A stretch of DNA of 64,000 nt from Caprimulgus europaeus (lineage: Eukaryota > Chordata > Aves > Caprimulgiformes > Caprimulgidae). The notes under the pieces were generated by a model. The model searched no databases. It had not been told where the DNA came from and was given only the letters and a program-made list of their open reading frames with translations. Shown here piece by piece: positions 1-31,687 of this stretch. Location of the stretch: the NCBI GenBank assembly GCA_907165065.1, contig OU015540.1, positions 1,100,001 through 1,164,000 on the forward strand, given 5' to 3'. Position 1 is the stretch's first letter, and the number at the start of each line of letters is the position of its first letter. The position numbers and the translations under genes were made by a program.

Positions 1-1792
1 TCCCCCCACAGTGAGAGCTGTGCTTTTGGCAGCAGCACAGCCCAGCCACCAGCGCTCTCTGGAGCAGCTGCTCCGGGGAAAAAAGATTCTGGGAGGAAAG
101 TCATCCCCTGGTCCACCCCTGGGGCAGGCAGCCCTCGGGGAGAGACACCAGCAGAGCTGGGACCCAGCTGCAGGGACAACTCCTTGGGAGAGCAGGAGCT
201 GAATGTCCTTCCCTGAGCAGAGACCGGGTGTCAGCTCACAGACAGCTCAAAGCAAAGGTGGGAGAAGCAACAGGAAGCCTGGCTGCTGATTTTCCTCATC
301 TGATACCAATTTCCTTGGCTAACTGCTCCAGTGCAGCTCCCCATGCAGGGGACACGTCCCCCGGGATGCCAGGGAATGGGACATGCACTGTTGGGCCAGG
401 CTGAGGCCACCTCCCAGTCACACCAGTGACTCTGCTGGGATGCAGATCCCGCAGGTCTCCCCACATCCCAGCACGCTGCCCAGTGCAGCCCCAGGAAGGG
501 CTGGCAGCACCCAGCACTCGCCTTGTTACAGCACCCAAATCATTCGTCTTGAAGACCACGTGCAAGACCAACTCAGATACCTTCTAATTAAGACAGATTA
601 CCATGGGACACGCATTAATGAACAAGTTTCATAACCAATCAGCCCTAATAATAATTGCTGGTGAAGGCGATGAGTCAGGGTGTCTAGGAACTATAATTAC
701 ATCTTATTCTGCAGCTGTAATTAAGGACCCATCACAGGGGAGCAAGAAGTTGTGGTGTTCAGGCTCACAAATGTCTCGGCTGGACGGGGCTCTGGCTGCA
801 AGTGCCCCTGGGAAGGTGGGAGCCTGGGATCTAAAGGAGGATCTGTCTGGAAATAAACCCTGGCTGGAGCACCCACCCGTGGCGTGGACCACAGCTCAGC
901 CAGCACCCGACCTGAGCCAGGCAACTTTCCTGACACAAATCTCTCAAACCTGATTTTAGGCTAAAACACCTCCCTGTGCAGGATCCTGAGCTCGAGAGCT
1001 CACAGAGGAGCCCTGGGACCCCTGAGATGCCTCCACAGCCCCTCACCACAAACCCCCGTCCTGCTGCCCTGGCCTGGGGCTCCGCTGTGCCGAGGGCTCG
1101 GGGTGCAGTGGGCTCTGGGCCACCGAGTCGTGGTTGCACAAGCCTCACCCCGCAGCGTTACCCCAGGCACTGATAAATTATCAGGCAGTTTGCTCTGGAC
1201 TCTGGGGCTCACACGTGAGCCCAGCTGAGGGGACAGCCCAGAGCCACCCCGTCCCTGGGCTGTGCAGAGCCAGAGGGAAGGGCATGGAACTCCACAGGGA
1301 ATATTTCAGCTTCTTCCTTCAGGATAAATCTATAGCAGAGTGTCAACCAACACCATTTTCAACAAGGAGGTTTGTCTAAATGTTGCTTTGGGGGAATTGA
1401 AACCATTTGTAAATGGAATCCAAATTTTCACCTGAACACACCCAGGGGAGCAGCGTACTCGGGTCAAAATGCTCCATTCTGACATCCAGTTAAAAGGAAA
1501 AGACTCCACTTCCCAGACCAACGCTTATTTCATTTTCTGCTGACCATTTTCATTTTCTATTTGACATTCTGGTTACCATTTTTATTAAAAAGGGCTAAAA
1601 ATAAAACACTGCAACCCAAAGCCAGGCAAAGTGCCCCCAAGCCCAGGGCGTTACGGGTGCCCACCACCCGAGCAGCCAGGCCGTTAGCCGGGAGGCTGGA
1701 CGGGTGCTGCGGCAGGACGGTGCTGCTGCGGTGAGGGGTGCAGAGGTGGGGTCTGGGGGAGCACACACACCCCGGGTGCCGTCCCCCCTTAC
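1..1792 (-). other. AQP8 intron 1 (5' part only)
   Basis: This stretch follows the AQP8 exon 1 donor and contains no sequence resembling the NPA-loop exon, so the next AQP8 exon is outside the window. It is moderately GC-rich. The part at about 545-735 stands out as AT-rich, with TAATTA cores, a CCAAT motif and a TGAGTCA (671-677). The other open frames here look random. Confidence 0.6.
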
Positions 1793-2049
1793 CTGACCTC
1801 TCCCAGGATGGCGATGGTGAGCCCTGCAGCCAGCCCGTGCACCAGGGCAGGCTGCATCCTCCCCGTGCCCTGCGTGTCCTCGATCACCGAGAGGCAGCCG
1901 ATGAAGATGAAGAGCGTGGTGCCCAGCAGCTCGGCCACGCAGGGCTGGACGTAGCGCTCGTACCAGTGAGGCTGCAAGGGCTTGGGCTTGACCTCGATGT
2001 CCATCATTGCCTCCTTCACCAGCGGGTGACTGCGCTCAGCCGTGGTCAT
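1793..2049 (-). CDS. AQP8: Aquaporin-8, first coding exon (partial gene)
   Basis: This exon encodes the N-terminus of an aquaporin-8-like channel, a membrane protein that passes water, ammonia and hydrogen peroxide. It reads 85 codons plus two bases from the ATG at 2049-2047 to a donor at 1792-1791 (GTAAGG). The segment [16 protein letters not shown] at residues 28-43 leads into the first membrane helix ([12 protein letters not shown], 46-57). [12 protein letters not shown] (66-77) begins the second helix. These closely resemble mammalian AQP8. The first NPA pore loop must lie in the next exon, before base 1. The split last codon (AG|) fits a serine opening the SGGHFNPA loop. The cytoplasmic N-terminus (residues 1-27) is divergent, so the start is less certain than the rest. 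An open frame continues upstream to 2205, but the extra residues look unlike the family. Confidence 0.9.
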
Positions 2050-5000
2050 GAGCGGGGCTGCAGCAAAGCAGGCAGGGTCCTGGACCAGCCGGTCCCACCA
2101 GCACGATGGAGGAGATGCTGCGGAGCAGAAGACTGGAGAAACTGGAGATGGAGACTCGGGTCTCTGAGGGGTCCTGGTGCAGGGATGAGGACCCTTGAGG
2201 AGCACCCTGCTTGTCCCGCTGGCAGGCTCCTCTTGACCTATATGAAGTAGTAGTGGATGGGAGGCTCTAAAAAATGGATTGGATTTGCATTGCTAAAGAA
2301 AAAAAAAAGAGGGCAATAAAAGCTGATGGGCCAGCCCCCAGGAATATAAAAGCTCGTTATCACCGTTCCTTGGTTCAAGGCTTTGGGTTGGTTTTTTTCC
2401 CCCACTATTTTTGTTGTTGGTGGTGTTGTTTTAGGGTTTTCTGCCACGCCTCCGGCCGTGCTTCCCTTCATGTAGGTACCTGCAGCGCGGGCACCTGCGC
2501 CCGGCCAGCTCCTGCCAAGAGGCTGCACGTGCCCGAGGGACCAGAACACGGCGGGCACGGGGACATGCACGGATCCTGCAGCGCCCTGGGAAGTGGCTCA
2601 CGTAGCTCTGGGGAGGGAGAAACCGCTCCTTGGGAAAAATCACCCCCGGCCAAGGCTGAGCTCTGTAATTAAATCCAAGCCCGGGTGTAACACAAGAGAC
2701 CGGAGCCCTCCCTGGTACAGCGCAGCCGATGGGGGTGCAGGGGGAGTGAGGAGGGGGCTGCACCCTGGGAAGGGGTGTCCAGAGGCACCGTGCTGACACG
2801 GGGGAGGCCCTTGTCTCACCCAGAGCTTCTCAAGTCAGGGGGACCCATACCCCCCGGCATAGCTCTGAAATGAAAGATTGCTGGCGAGGGATCCCCCTGC
2901 AGCTTTGAAAGTTGACGTTGATCCAACCCTTAAAACAAGAATTCCCCGAATTCCCACTGCACCCCAAAAGGGATCACCACTGAGAAAGCCAGATGTCCCT
3001 GCTGATGGCAGGGGGGTTGGACTGGAGGAGCTTTAAGGTCCCCCCCAGCCCAAACCAGTCTGGGATTCAAGCTGCAGCAGAGGCTGTGGAGCTGCCAGTG
3101 AGGGGGGACAGGTGGTGGCTGCAGCCTGGCAGGGGACACTGGGCATCGCGGTACCGTCCCCACAGCGATGGGCACAGGTCCCCGCAGCGCAGCTCCCGTG
3201 GAGCAGCAGGAACAGGTTGTCCCTCCGAGCGGGGATGTGACCCACCCGCTGCAGCATTGCACCCCCTTGAGCAATCGCCTGCAGCGCTTCGTGTTTGTGG
3301 TGGGTCATCAAGGATTGGGGTTTATAGAGATTTTTTTCCTCTTCTAAGCAAAGGTAAAGAACTCCATGGATGTTTTATGATGTTTTCACAAGACACTGGG
3401 GATGGGAAGGAAATTTCCACTTGCCTGGCCCAGAGGGCTGTTGCTGGGCACACACCAGACGAGGGTCAGGCTGGAGCTACGAGGGAATCCCAGTTCAGGC
3501 ACCTCTAAATGAGCCTCTGTCAACTCATTTTCCCTCCCGAGAGCTTGTTTCCTGCAGACAAAGGGTCTTGGCAGCAGGTTATCAAAATCACTGTGATATG
3601 GAGAGTGAGTGGTGGGGTGGGCTGGTCCTTGGGGCTCCTGCATGGGCCTGCCAAAGAGGAAAATACCTGATTCAATCTCACCAGCTGGCAGAGCACGGTG
3701 GCCTTGAGCAGGTTTCCAACATCGAATTCATCTGCCACCACGTGTCCCAGCACAACCAGACGGGAGTTTTGCTGAGAGGGATTGTAACTCGGGCAAAAGG
3801 AACCCAGGTTTCACTTATTAGGAGAGATCACAGCAGCACGCACTCAGATTTCACCTGGTGCTTCTTACCAGCAGCTCTCCAGGTGCCGTACAAGCGATGC
3901 CAGCACCACATCATGTGCCAGCGGAGCTGCCCCGGATCGCCGGCAGCACCAGGCAGCCTGGGCAACCCCCAGGGGCCAGTCCCTGGCCCTGCCACTCCTC
4001 AGCCAGGGCAGAGGCACCAAACAGCCTCTTCCAGACGCTGCTGCCAGGTGCACGGTGCGGGACCGGTGCGGATGGTGATGCCATCACGCCTGGACCGCGG
4101 CCGCAAAGGCTGCTGCTGACGTCTCCCAGCGGAGCGATGGCTTCGGAGCCCTGGAAGGTCACAACCCAAAAGTGAAGATTAACTCTGCGTCCTTGGCTTT
4201 TAACCATTGACCAGCATTGTCCGGGGAGCAGGGATGTTTGCCTGGGCCTTCCAGAGGAAATGCTCCACGTTCAGGCAACAAAAGAGTTAATAATTGCTGA
4301 GCACGGGACTGAGACCTCAGGAGCTGATCTCGAGGGAACGTTTTTCCTCCAGTTGGTAGGAGCTCCAGCCAAGCAGCGCCACACAAAGTGCCAGCCAGGG
4401 CATCCCGCGTCTACTACACGGGACTGATGGAAAAATCACTGGAGGAAACCTGCTCTGGCAGTTTCAGCTCCGTGCAGAGCACAGACTGATGTGTTCTGGA
4501 AGATCAGGGAGAGGGAGGTGGTTTTTGCAGGGCCACAGCTGACGTGCCGCTCGCTGAACGGCTCAGCTGGCAGTTTCTTGCCTTCCCTCCAAGAGCTCAG
4601 GGAATGCTGCTGCTCTCTAACCGCTGCCTCGGTGTAAGGACAGTTCCAGGGGGGAATAACGCTCCCCATATATAATTCAAGTTAACCTTAAACACAGGGA
4701 CAAAACAACAGCAATAAAGTCAGAGTGATTTCTTCAGCACCTGTCAGCTGAGGCTCCTATAGCACAGAAACCCTACCTGAACCTCCTGATGGACAAACGA
4801 GGCCGAGCAGTCCCTTGGCTCATCCCCAAATCATCACAACACAGGCAGCAAAGGGGCAGAATCAGCTCTGGCAGCATGGGAGGGCAAGTGGGCAAAATAC
4901 AAACTAGCCACGTAGGGCTGAACTGAAGCCTTCAGCCAAGCTATGTTAAGTGTCAGGAGAGTGCACAGGACAAAGGGACACAGGGTTCTTCAGCATGGGC

Positions 5001-8000
5001 AGAAGTCACACTGCCAGCAGGATGACCAGGGGAAAAGTGAGGAGCTCTGGACCGAGGGGTCCACAGAGGCTTGGAGGGAACAGCATCACCTCAGCACGCT
5101 CGGGGCTGCCTGGACTCTCCCACGAAGTCAAAGGTTTACAGCAACAACACACACGATCTATATTTATCATCAGGAATTGGCAGAGGCCGTGTTGGATTTC
5201 TCTCATGTTTACCCTGACCTGGGACTTCCCTGCACTCACAACTCTTGATACGTTTTCCACAACACGTAATAAACGTTCGCTGTGGTCCCAGTTTCAGCTC
5301 CATTTCAGCCCAACATTCCTCCAGTATCACTCTGAGGAGAGGCTGCTCCAGCACCTGCCTTCTGCTGAGAGACACCACAAACACACACGGAAAACCACCC
5401 CGCTCGTAGCACCCTTTGCCCCCCACAGATAAGATTAAATACTTGGCACTGAGGTTTGCTCAGTAAGCTTGATAGAAACTATGCTGGTGGGAAAAGGCGT
5501 GGGGACGAGAACAGATAAATCTGTTCGTATTAGCAGACATTTATTTTTGTCCTTGTTTGTGCTTGCACCCATTTATTAAATAAGTGACAACAGCAACTGG
5601 GTCAATTAGTAGAGGAAATGGTGGTACAAAACAAGCAACAGCTACAGAAAAGTCCTTTTTAGGAACTGTGGAGAACATTTCCCACGTCCATCTACCTGGA
5701 CACCTTTATTTTATCCCACCTTGTGTTTCATTCTCTTTTCTCCTTGCTCCACCACACAGATCTGCAACCTTTTGTCTGCTTTTCTGCACAAACCATCGCA
5801 CCCAAACTCAAACAAGCACTTAAGCAGACACTTAAGGACATGCCCAAGTGCCATTAATATTGAATAATGTTTAAGTGCAGGACTTGAGCATACGTAGAGC
5901 CTCTGTTGAACCAGCGCCAGTACATTTTATAGGACAGGTTTCTGTGTGTCTGTAAAAGTTATCAACAGAGTATTTTGGTGCTGCACAGCGGCGCTGCAGG
6001 AGGGACCCCAGCACTGCCAGCATCCATGGTCAGCTCTTTTAAAAAGCCATAAAGAAGGCAAAGGCAACTCATTTGACACTGCCTTATCTTTACAGTATTT
6101 ATCTTGGAAACTGATAGTCTTAATGATTACACAACTGTTACTGAATGAGAACTTGCAGAATTATTTGCAGCTCGCAGCCGTAGCCCAGGCTAGCTGACCT
6201 CTGCCCACGTACGGATCCTACCTTGCATAAGAGCTTTACCTCAAGTTGCTACCGTAGCGCTGGGCTGCGGATGGAAATTTCCAGGAGTTCTTAACACAGA
6301 CTTACCGCTGTCTGCTGGGAAACCAGGACAGATTTGGGTCAGGTCTGCACACACAGAGTAGACTGGTTTTTGAGAAGGGAAAATAACCAGGAGGATGAAG
6401 CCACACAGTCCTTAACTCTGGTACTGAACATCAAAATCCACCAGGCTCTCGAGGAAGGGACGGATGCTCCCAGTCCCACGCGGCATCCGCACAGGCACAT
6501 CTTCCCTGTAATCACCTGACACTTGGCTCCCTGCAACTATCCTGCAAGATCAACTACTCCAGAGCATTTCCATCCTCAATAACCACATTTCCCTGCGCCC
6601 CAGCAGCACAGAGACCTGAAAAATCTTGTTAAGCACAAAATGAGGAGCTGGTAACTCTGCAGAGAAGCTTGACATGCTGTGTGGTGAGCTAACAACGGCT
6701 TTTCATTCAGCTCCTAGAGCTGGATAATCCCTGTAAGGAACTAAATAACTTAATTTTCTAGAAAGGGACTTCTTTTATCCATCTTGCAAGAGTCAGTAGG
6801 CAATGCTCAGGCACAGGTCACTTGGCTGGAAGACAAGCACAGAATAATCACCTGAACTGTGGCTGAGGCTGGGACAGGGCACGGATCAACACCCAGGGCT
6901 CGGCACGGAGCAGATACGAGGATTTTCTTGTTACCTGTCAGGAACAATTTGTGACAGGCATCTCAAAGGCAGGCAAGGACCACGTGCTCCAGCTCCCTCG
7001 GTTTGTCATGGCAACTGGACTCAGCATCCTCATTGTGCAAATGCTTCACCACCACAGGCGCAGGGAGAAGCAAAGAGGATTAACAGCACCTTGCTTCAAG
7101 AACAAGTATGACCAGCTGCAATTCGTCTGGCTGCCCCTTCCTGCTGCCCACGTTCCCTGGCAGAGCTCCTTCAGCAGGACATCATCCCCCCGTGCAGCCC
7201 AGAGCGGGGGCTGCCAGGTCAGTCTCCTTTCAAAGCCCCATGCAGAGCCGCAGCCAGCCTGGCTGTCACCCTCACTGGAGGTCCCATGTCACGTCACCCA
7301 CCCTCTCCAAATACACAGGACCTGGGAGGGACAGCCCGACTGCCCACCCTGCAGCTGAAACAGAGCAGCAGGACAGCGGGGAGATCAACTTCTCAGGTGC
7401 TCCTCAACCCATCAGCAACAGAGCGAGGAACAGCACCCCAGGCTCCTCGCCACAGACCGGCAGGATAACTTTTCCTACCAAATCTCCCGCTGTTACTACA
7501 TTTACAGACAGAGAAACTGTGTTCAGCAGGAAAGAGGAAACTAGTTCAAGTGCTTTTAAGTGATCTTCAATGAAAGGACACAAGTGTGGCTATGACACAG
7601 AGATCAGAGATAAATTCAGGGCTGATACGAGATATCCCAGTGGCAAAGATGACGGTGAAGTGCCCTTATCTAGAGGCAGGTACCAGCCAGGTCCAGGCAA
7701 AATCCTTCAAGCATCAGGAGAAGGTGCCAGCAGGGCAGGAGGATGCAAAGGGAATGGTCGAGCTCCTGTGCCAGAGCTGGGGCAAGCGGGCTGACTCTCA
7801 ACTTGCAGTTCACTCAAGCTTAAAAGGTTATTTTTTTTCCCCTTTAAACAAACCGTTTGCAGGGATGAATCCTGCTGTACTGTCAGCACCAATAACCCAA
7901 GCAAAAGGCTGGGCTGGGAGCAGAGGCAGGATTCACTGTGCAGCTCACGGGAGCTGCTGCTGACAAGGAGAGTTGCACAAACCCCAGCAAGCAGCAGCAG

Positions 8001-10260
8001 AAGGCAAAGGCCACCTCTCCTGGCCAGAAAACATTCCTCAGGCCTTTTCAGCTGCTTTTCAGCAAAGCAGGGTTGTTTCAGCAGCACCAGGCACTTTCCA
8101 AACCCAAATATTCCCTGAGAGGAAGAGAGGTGAAAGATTGATTTAATTTAGTGAGTGTAATCATGAGAGCTGGACTGCCCACACCCAGCTCCCCCACGAG
8201 CTCCCCAGGTACCACAAACTCCTTTGATCCTCTCGCAACCCTGAAGCACAAGGTGCCCTACTTTCCTCACCGCTGCTGGCAACCGAGCTGGAGGGACTCT
8301 TGCAGAGTTCCTGCAGGAATGACTCCCCAGCTCCTAGCTGGATGCTGAGCTGTTGAGCTGAACAGCACCAAGATGGGAAGTCAGACACATCCAGATGAAG
8401 ATCGAAGGGCACCATCGTGCCTTCCATCCCCCGGCACCAGCTCTGCTCCTGTGCCGTGTTCCTCAGTGCTTCCCTCAGGAACAAATTCTACAACAGCCCA
8501 AAATAGAAATGGATGAGCAGAAATTCCACCAGTATCTGCCTCATGCTAGCAGAGACATCATGTCCAAACACAGAGAGGATTAAACTCTGACAAATAAGAT
8601 GAGAGCCTGACAGCACAGGACCCTCTCCTGTGCTGAGCTGCAGGCAAAGCCGCTTTGTATGAAAAAAGCAACAGCTCAGTGGTTGCACCCGAGATGTCGA
8701 CCAGTTCAAAGGGACAGATTTGTTTGTTCCAGAGCAGGTAAGACCTCAGCTTGGCTCCCACTCAAAGATATGTTACAAGAGGCTCAAGGAGCATGCTCTC
8801 AAAGGGAACCTTGCCAAAATTAAATTCATAGGAGATGGGGCTTTTATGCTATTATGTATTCGTTCATTTTATTCAGAAGAAATCAGCAGGACAGTGCTGT
8901 TGCCACAGAGCAAGAGTCAGTCACTGCACAAGGAGACTCCTGTAGTGCAGAGGGTGTTAGAGGGCTTTCAGTTCCTTGGTGGGTTTTTTGTCTGTTTTTA
9001 ATCCCTGATTCTTACTAACAGAAGCATTAGCTGCCAGGTAACCCGTCACACACAGCTCTGAGCAGATCTGTGACACTACACGTTGCCTCGTTTCCCCCAT
9101 CTCCATATTTAAGCACCTTTGACCCAGCTATTTCAGATACTTTTTTGCACATTAATTCAAATCAAGAGGTTTTTCACGATAGAAACCATCTCTCACCAGG
9201 TGCTTGTGCAGCACCCAACACCAGTAATGCTCATGCCAGCAAGCCAGATCAGAGCTGTTTGTGGATGGAGATGAAGGGGCAGAACATCAAAGTACTGCAG
9301 GCAGAACCAGGTCTCTGGTGAAAGCCGCACCCAGGAGTCTCCAACAGCTCAGCCATCAGTGAGCTCTTACTGCACAAACCACGAGGAGGAAAACTGCATC
9401 TATATGGATACACAAGAAAGAAGGAACCAGCTTTTATATACACCAGAATCAGAATTTTGAGAGGTCACCAGGGAGGTCCAAGGACAGTTAGGTATGTGAT
9501 GAGGCTGGAGGGGAGGTGAGATCAGACTCCTGGCAGCTGGACACAGCTTCACCATGGCTTGTCTCCAGAAGATGGAAACGCCTCTCCAACAGGGTAATGC
9601 ACACTGTGAGGACAGAGCATGTAGAAGTCTGCTCCCAAATGTCACTGATGCTGCTGATTAAATCAAAACATCAAATTCCATTATCTCAGTTCTCCTGAAG
9701 CAAAGTGAATCTCAAACACAGCACCAGCTGGTAGAACCACAGGTCCCAGCTCAACCACGCTCCCCTAGTGCTGCAGTCCACTCTGAAGGTGGAAGCAGCA
9801 AACCACTGACTGCTGTCCAACTCTGTTTCCTCAAAATGGAAACAAACCAATAAAGTGCCCAACCTCTCGTCATGCTTTCATACCATCACATCTTCCATCT
9901 AGCAAACGAGTTTGCCAGGCAGTGCACACACCCCACAGGAGCAAAGCTCTCAGGTGAGTCAGAGCATCTGTGGGTGAGAGGCCCTTGCATGCTACATGCT
10001 CATTAAAAGCAACTTAATGACCACAGTACTATCCAGGATGCAGTACTGATGAAGTCCAAAAAAACTTGAAGATGGCAGCATCCAAATCAGAGAATTACCA
10101 GGATTCAGACTTGGGAAATAGCCTCTGGGGAAAGAAAAAGGGACTGGGTGGGGGCAAAGGGGCATGAAAGTGAGACCATCCCAACCCCAGTGCACAGCTG
10201 AACTAGAGCAGCTCTTTTAGACAGTTGTTTCATTTCTCCTCAAATGTTTAATAACAAAGG

Positions 10261-10318
10261 AAAAAACCAAACAAACCCAACCTCAAACAAACCAAATCCT
10301 AACAAAAACCAACCAGAA
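10261..10318. repeat. C/A-rich simple sequence
   Basis: A strand-biased tract of CAAAC and CCAAA words after an A run. Similar tracts occur at 12091-12117, 19790-19822, 20588-20610 and 56540-56567. Confidence 0.8.
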
Positions 10319-12223
10319 CACCATCCAAACTGTCTGTTCCTGAGGAGATCACATGTTAAAAGCCATCACAAGTTCAGACAGCTCAAGGCCTGGACTAGCA
10401 AGAAGTTAAAAAGATCAGGGCTAAGCATAATTTCAGAGTAACCAAGCCTTAGATAGCAGTAACCAGGCTTCTGGACAGTCTGTTAGCAGAACTGAGAAGT
10501 AAACTTTTCCCAGACTGTGGCTCAGCCAGCAGAGCCAGACCCACCTTCCCATCAAAAGGGAGGCTGGTTTCATGGCCAGCACAGCCAAAATAAAAACCTG
10601 CTGTTCCAACTGACAGCTAACAGCAAAAGAGGAGGAAAAAAATGCTGTGAGTAGAACAGACTGACTGAGATTCTTGAGTTCCTCTACCTTTTCTCAAGCC
10701 CCTGTGCCTGCCTAGGTAGAGACCCAGGAGATTTTGTCAGTGTCACATAAAGCCCCTTCAGTTGTCAGGCTCTGCCTCCAAAACAGAACCAAGACAGAAG
10801 TGTTTCCATAAGGAACCTCACCAGTTTTTATGCCCTGAATAGGGGACTGCAGAGAGAAATTGGCACTGGCTGTTTCAAATGAAGTTTTATCCACCTAATT
10901 TTGCCCTTGTGACTCCAACACTCTTGTCTTCTGGCAGTCCTAAGAGTTGACTTACTCAAACCAGAGGTTCCAGATCTTTAGAGGCGAATTTCTTGCACTG
11001 ACCTTCTGAAGGGGGACACCAAGAAAATAGCTGTGTAGTGGTACTCCTCTTCATGCCAGCTGAATATCTACTCTTTACACAGCTACACAGGTTAACTCAG
11101 GAGGAACTGCACTGAAGATGGGCAAGGAGGCACGATGCTTTTATCTTCTTCCAGGTCTCTAGCATAAATGCTGTGTTTAGCTGGGCAGTTAAGTTTGGAG
11201 GTCTAATTAAGACAGATTCATAGTGAATGTAGCTCCTCGGTTCACATGAGGGTAACACAGAGCAATTGCACTGTGGGAGCGAAAAATATTAAAAAAATCT
11301 AAATAACAGCATGAAACTAGAGGCAAACCTCAAAGCTGCAGGCCATTAAACTCAGCAGGCTGCCTGCCCCTGCTTCCCAAGAAGCAGAAAGGCTCATCAG
11401 TGAGTCTGCTTCCCAATCCAGACAGCAGGCAACTGCCCTGGAAAACCACTCAGCAGCAAACCCCATGGACTCTGGTCACAGCTGCGGTGCTTGAGAAGGA
11501 ACTTGGAAGGTAAGGTGGAAAAATGAGACATCCTCCTGGTCTCCTGCATCTGCAGAGAGAAGGGGTCACACTAACACAGACACAGCCTGCACATGCCTCA
11601 ATAGCAACGGGGGAGAGCCAAGCCCAAACACCTAGAGCATGCAGGCATGAGCACCCCACTGATGCTGCTATCTGGGCAGCAGTGGTCACCAGCTCCCTTT
11701 GGAACTGCAGAGTCCCTCCCTCCCCTCTGGGGGCTGAGAGCTACGGGAACACTGCAAAAATCGAGTGAAGCATTCACCCAATGCAGCACTTCTGTGCCTG
11801 GTCTTTAAAAAATCAGCCTGACACAAACATAACAGCAGGTGACCTGCAGCTACCAGTGACCAGAACCAGGGACAGAGAGGAGGGCAGTGAAGGGAAGGAC
11901 ATTTCTTTTCACTCCAGCTCCTATGAAATTATGACTGTCACTTCTAAGAACTATTTATGTTTTCTGGTATCTCAGTAATCTCCTTCCCTCCATGTCCAGC
12001 CCAAGCCCATGTCAACTATTTCCAGAGGCAGGTACTCTTACACTACAGAAAGCCACAAACAGTACAAAAATGGTTGCTTCTGCTTGCTTTAAAAAAACCA
12101 AACAAACAAAAAAACCCTTGGTGAGACATTTCTAGTGAGAGAAGAAAAATGTCATCACTAAACCAGATACAAATAGGAAATTTCTAATGAGTAAGACACT
12201 AGTCAAATTATAAATACTAAACA

Positions 12224-12229
12224 TTTATT
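12224..12229 (-). terminator. Candidate LCMT1 polyadenylation signal (AATAAA)
   Basis: A canonical AATAAA on the minus strand lies about 880 bases past the LCMT1 stop codon. It is the first perfect hexamer I found downstream. A variant AGTAAA at 12777-12782 is closer, so the true cleavage site could be nearer to the stop. Confidence 0.35.
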
Positions 12230-13105
12230 ATTTTTCTCATAGGAAGGATGCAAGATTCAATTTCAAACAACAGGGCAAGGTCTCTTGTTGCTGTTGGGAT
12301 TTTGTTTGTTTCTTTTAAGGGGAAACAAAGAACAATAAGAAACTGGTGTAAATATACTACCAGAAGCAGTGCAAATTTAGATTAATTTCCTTTCTTACCT
12401 TCACCATCCCAGTGCTGAACTGCCAAGCTAAGCCCTCCCCAGTCAAATAAAACCTCCTTTAACACCATCCAGCTCCTTGTGTATCACTGAACAAGAATCC
12501 TGGCATTCCTCCTCCTTTCACCCTTCCCCTACAAGAACATACCTAGTACAGTGACAGCCTGGCAGCAGCAGTAAAGCCTGGACAAAGCCAACATGGTGAC
12601 ACTTCATAAAGATTAAACAGAATGAAGATTAACAAAATTGAACCTTCATGATCAGCTGTGCACAGTGCAGAGACATCCAGTAGCTCACCAGCGTTGTTTT
12701 TCCAGCTTCCTGGCACAAATACACTTCACACATCCACACAGAGACAACAGAGGAGAACCATATAATCCAAGAACACTTTACTTTCAGTTTTAAACTAAGG
12801 CAGGCAAGCTTTTCAACAGGAATTGCTGGCATCTTTTGAAAGTCTGTCTTTATGTGTCTGGGAACAGGAGGTGAATCTTGCCTCCTAACAACTGCTCACC
12901 ACGGGCAAAGAAAATCCATTAGAACTACCAAAAGCCAACAGGACCACCAACACCAGCAGCACCCAGCTCCCTGCACTGGGGCTGTGTGCACAGATGCACA
13001 CACTGGAGTTGGCACATGCAAAGTCCCACTGTCCCTGTGATCTTGTCTCAGGCAGAAGGCAGTCACTGTGGCTTCTGGCTCCACGGCTTTGCTCCAGCAA
13101 ATACA

Positions 13106-31513
<18,408 letters not shown>

Positions 31514-31606
31514 GGAGGGCGCGATGGCCGGGCCGGGGGAGCGCGCGAGTACCAGCCGCCCGCCGCTGCCGCCACCGCCCCTGCGGCCCGCCCCCCGCCG
31601 CTCCTC

Positions 31607-31687
31607 ATTGGGCGACTTCCGCAGGGCAGCCCGCCGGAGCTCAACGGCGATTGGTCCACAGGCTCGTCCATTCTCAGAGCGCCCAAT
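31607..31687. promoter_or_regulatory. Cluster of three CCAAT boxes (NF-Y type)
   Basis: ATTGG at 31607 and 31650 and CCAAT at 31683 are spaced 43 and 33 bases apart, 95-175 bases upstream of the LCMT1 start codon. Multiple CCAAT boxes are typical of TATA-less bidirectional promoters. Binding is inferred. Confidence 0.6.

Larger units (their letters stand above)
2050..13105. other. Intergenic region between AQP8 and LCMT1
   Basis: I recognise no coding exon, RNA gene or intact repeat here. The AQP8 5' untranslated region and promoter should sit at about 2050-2350. There are weak TATA-like strings in minus orientation near 2239-2243 and 2343-2351, but nothing decisive. The LCMT1 3' untranslated region occupies the upper end. 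Bases 2,400-4,700 are GC-rich. C/A-rich simple sequence lies at 10261-10318 and 12091-12117. A 249-codon open frame on the plus strand at 3370-4119 has no recognisable domain and is not called as a gene. Confidence 0.5.

Noticed and set aside
1738-2250. 170-codon plus-strand open frame
   Set aside because: It is the antisense shadow of AQP8 exon 1.
2343-2351. TATAAAAG on the plus strand as a promoter
   Set aside because: No plus-strand gene follows, and the AQP8 exon lies on the other strand.
7821-7850. KKITF-like reading on the minus strand as an LCMT1 end
   Set aside because: The frame that gives this peptide does not match the exon 10 phase.
10080-10125. Strong acceptor-like sequence on the minus strand (CTTTTTCTTTCCCCAG) as LCMT1 last exon
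   Set aside because: The phase-matched reading (EAISQV then stop) does not resemble the family ending, whereas 13128 does.
11940-11992. Alternative LCMT1 terminal exon reading GKEITE on the minus strand
   Set aside because: The KEIT match is tempting, but the acceptor has no pyrimidine tract and the reading continues past the expected end. The exon at 13106-13128 fits phase, acceptor and length.
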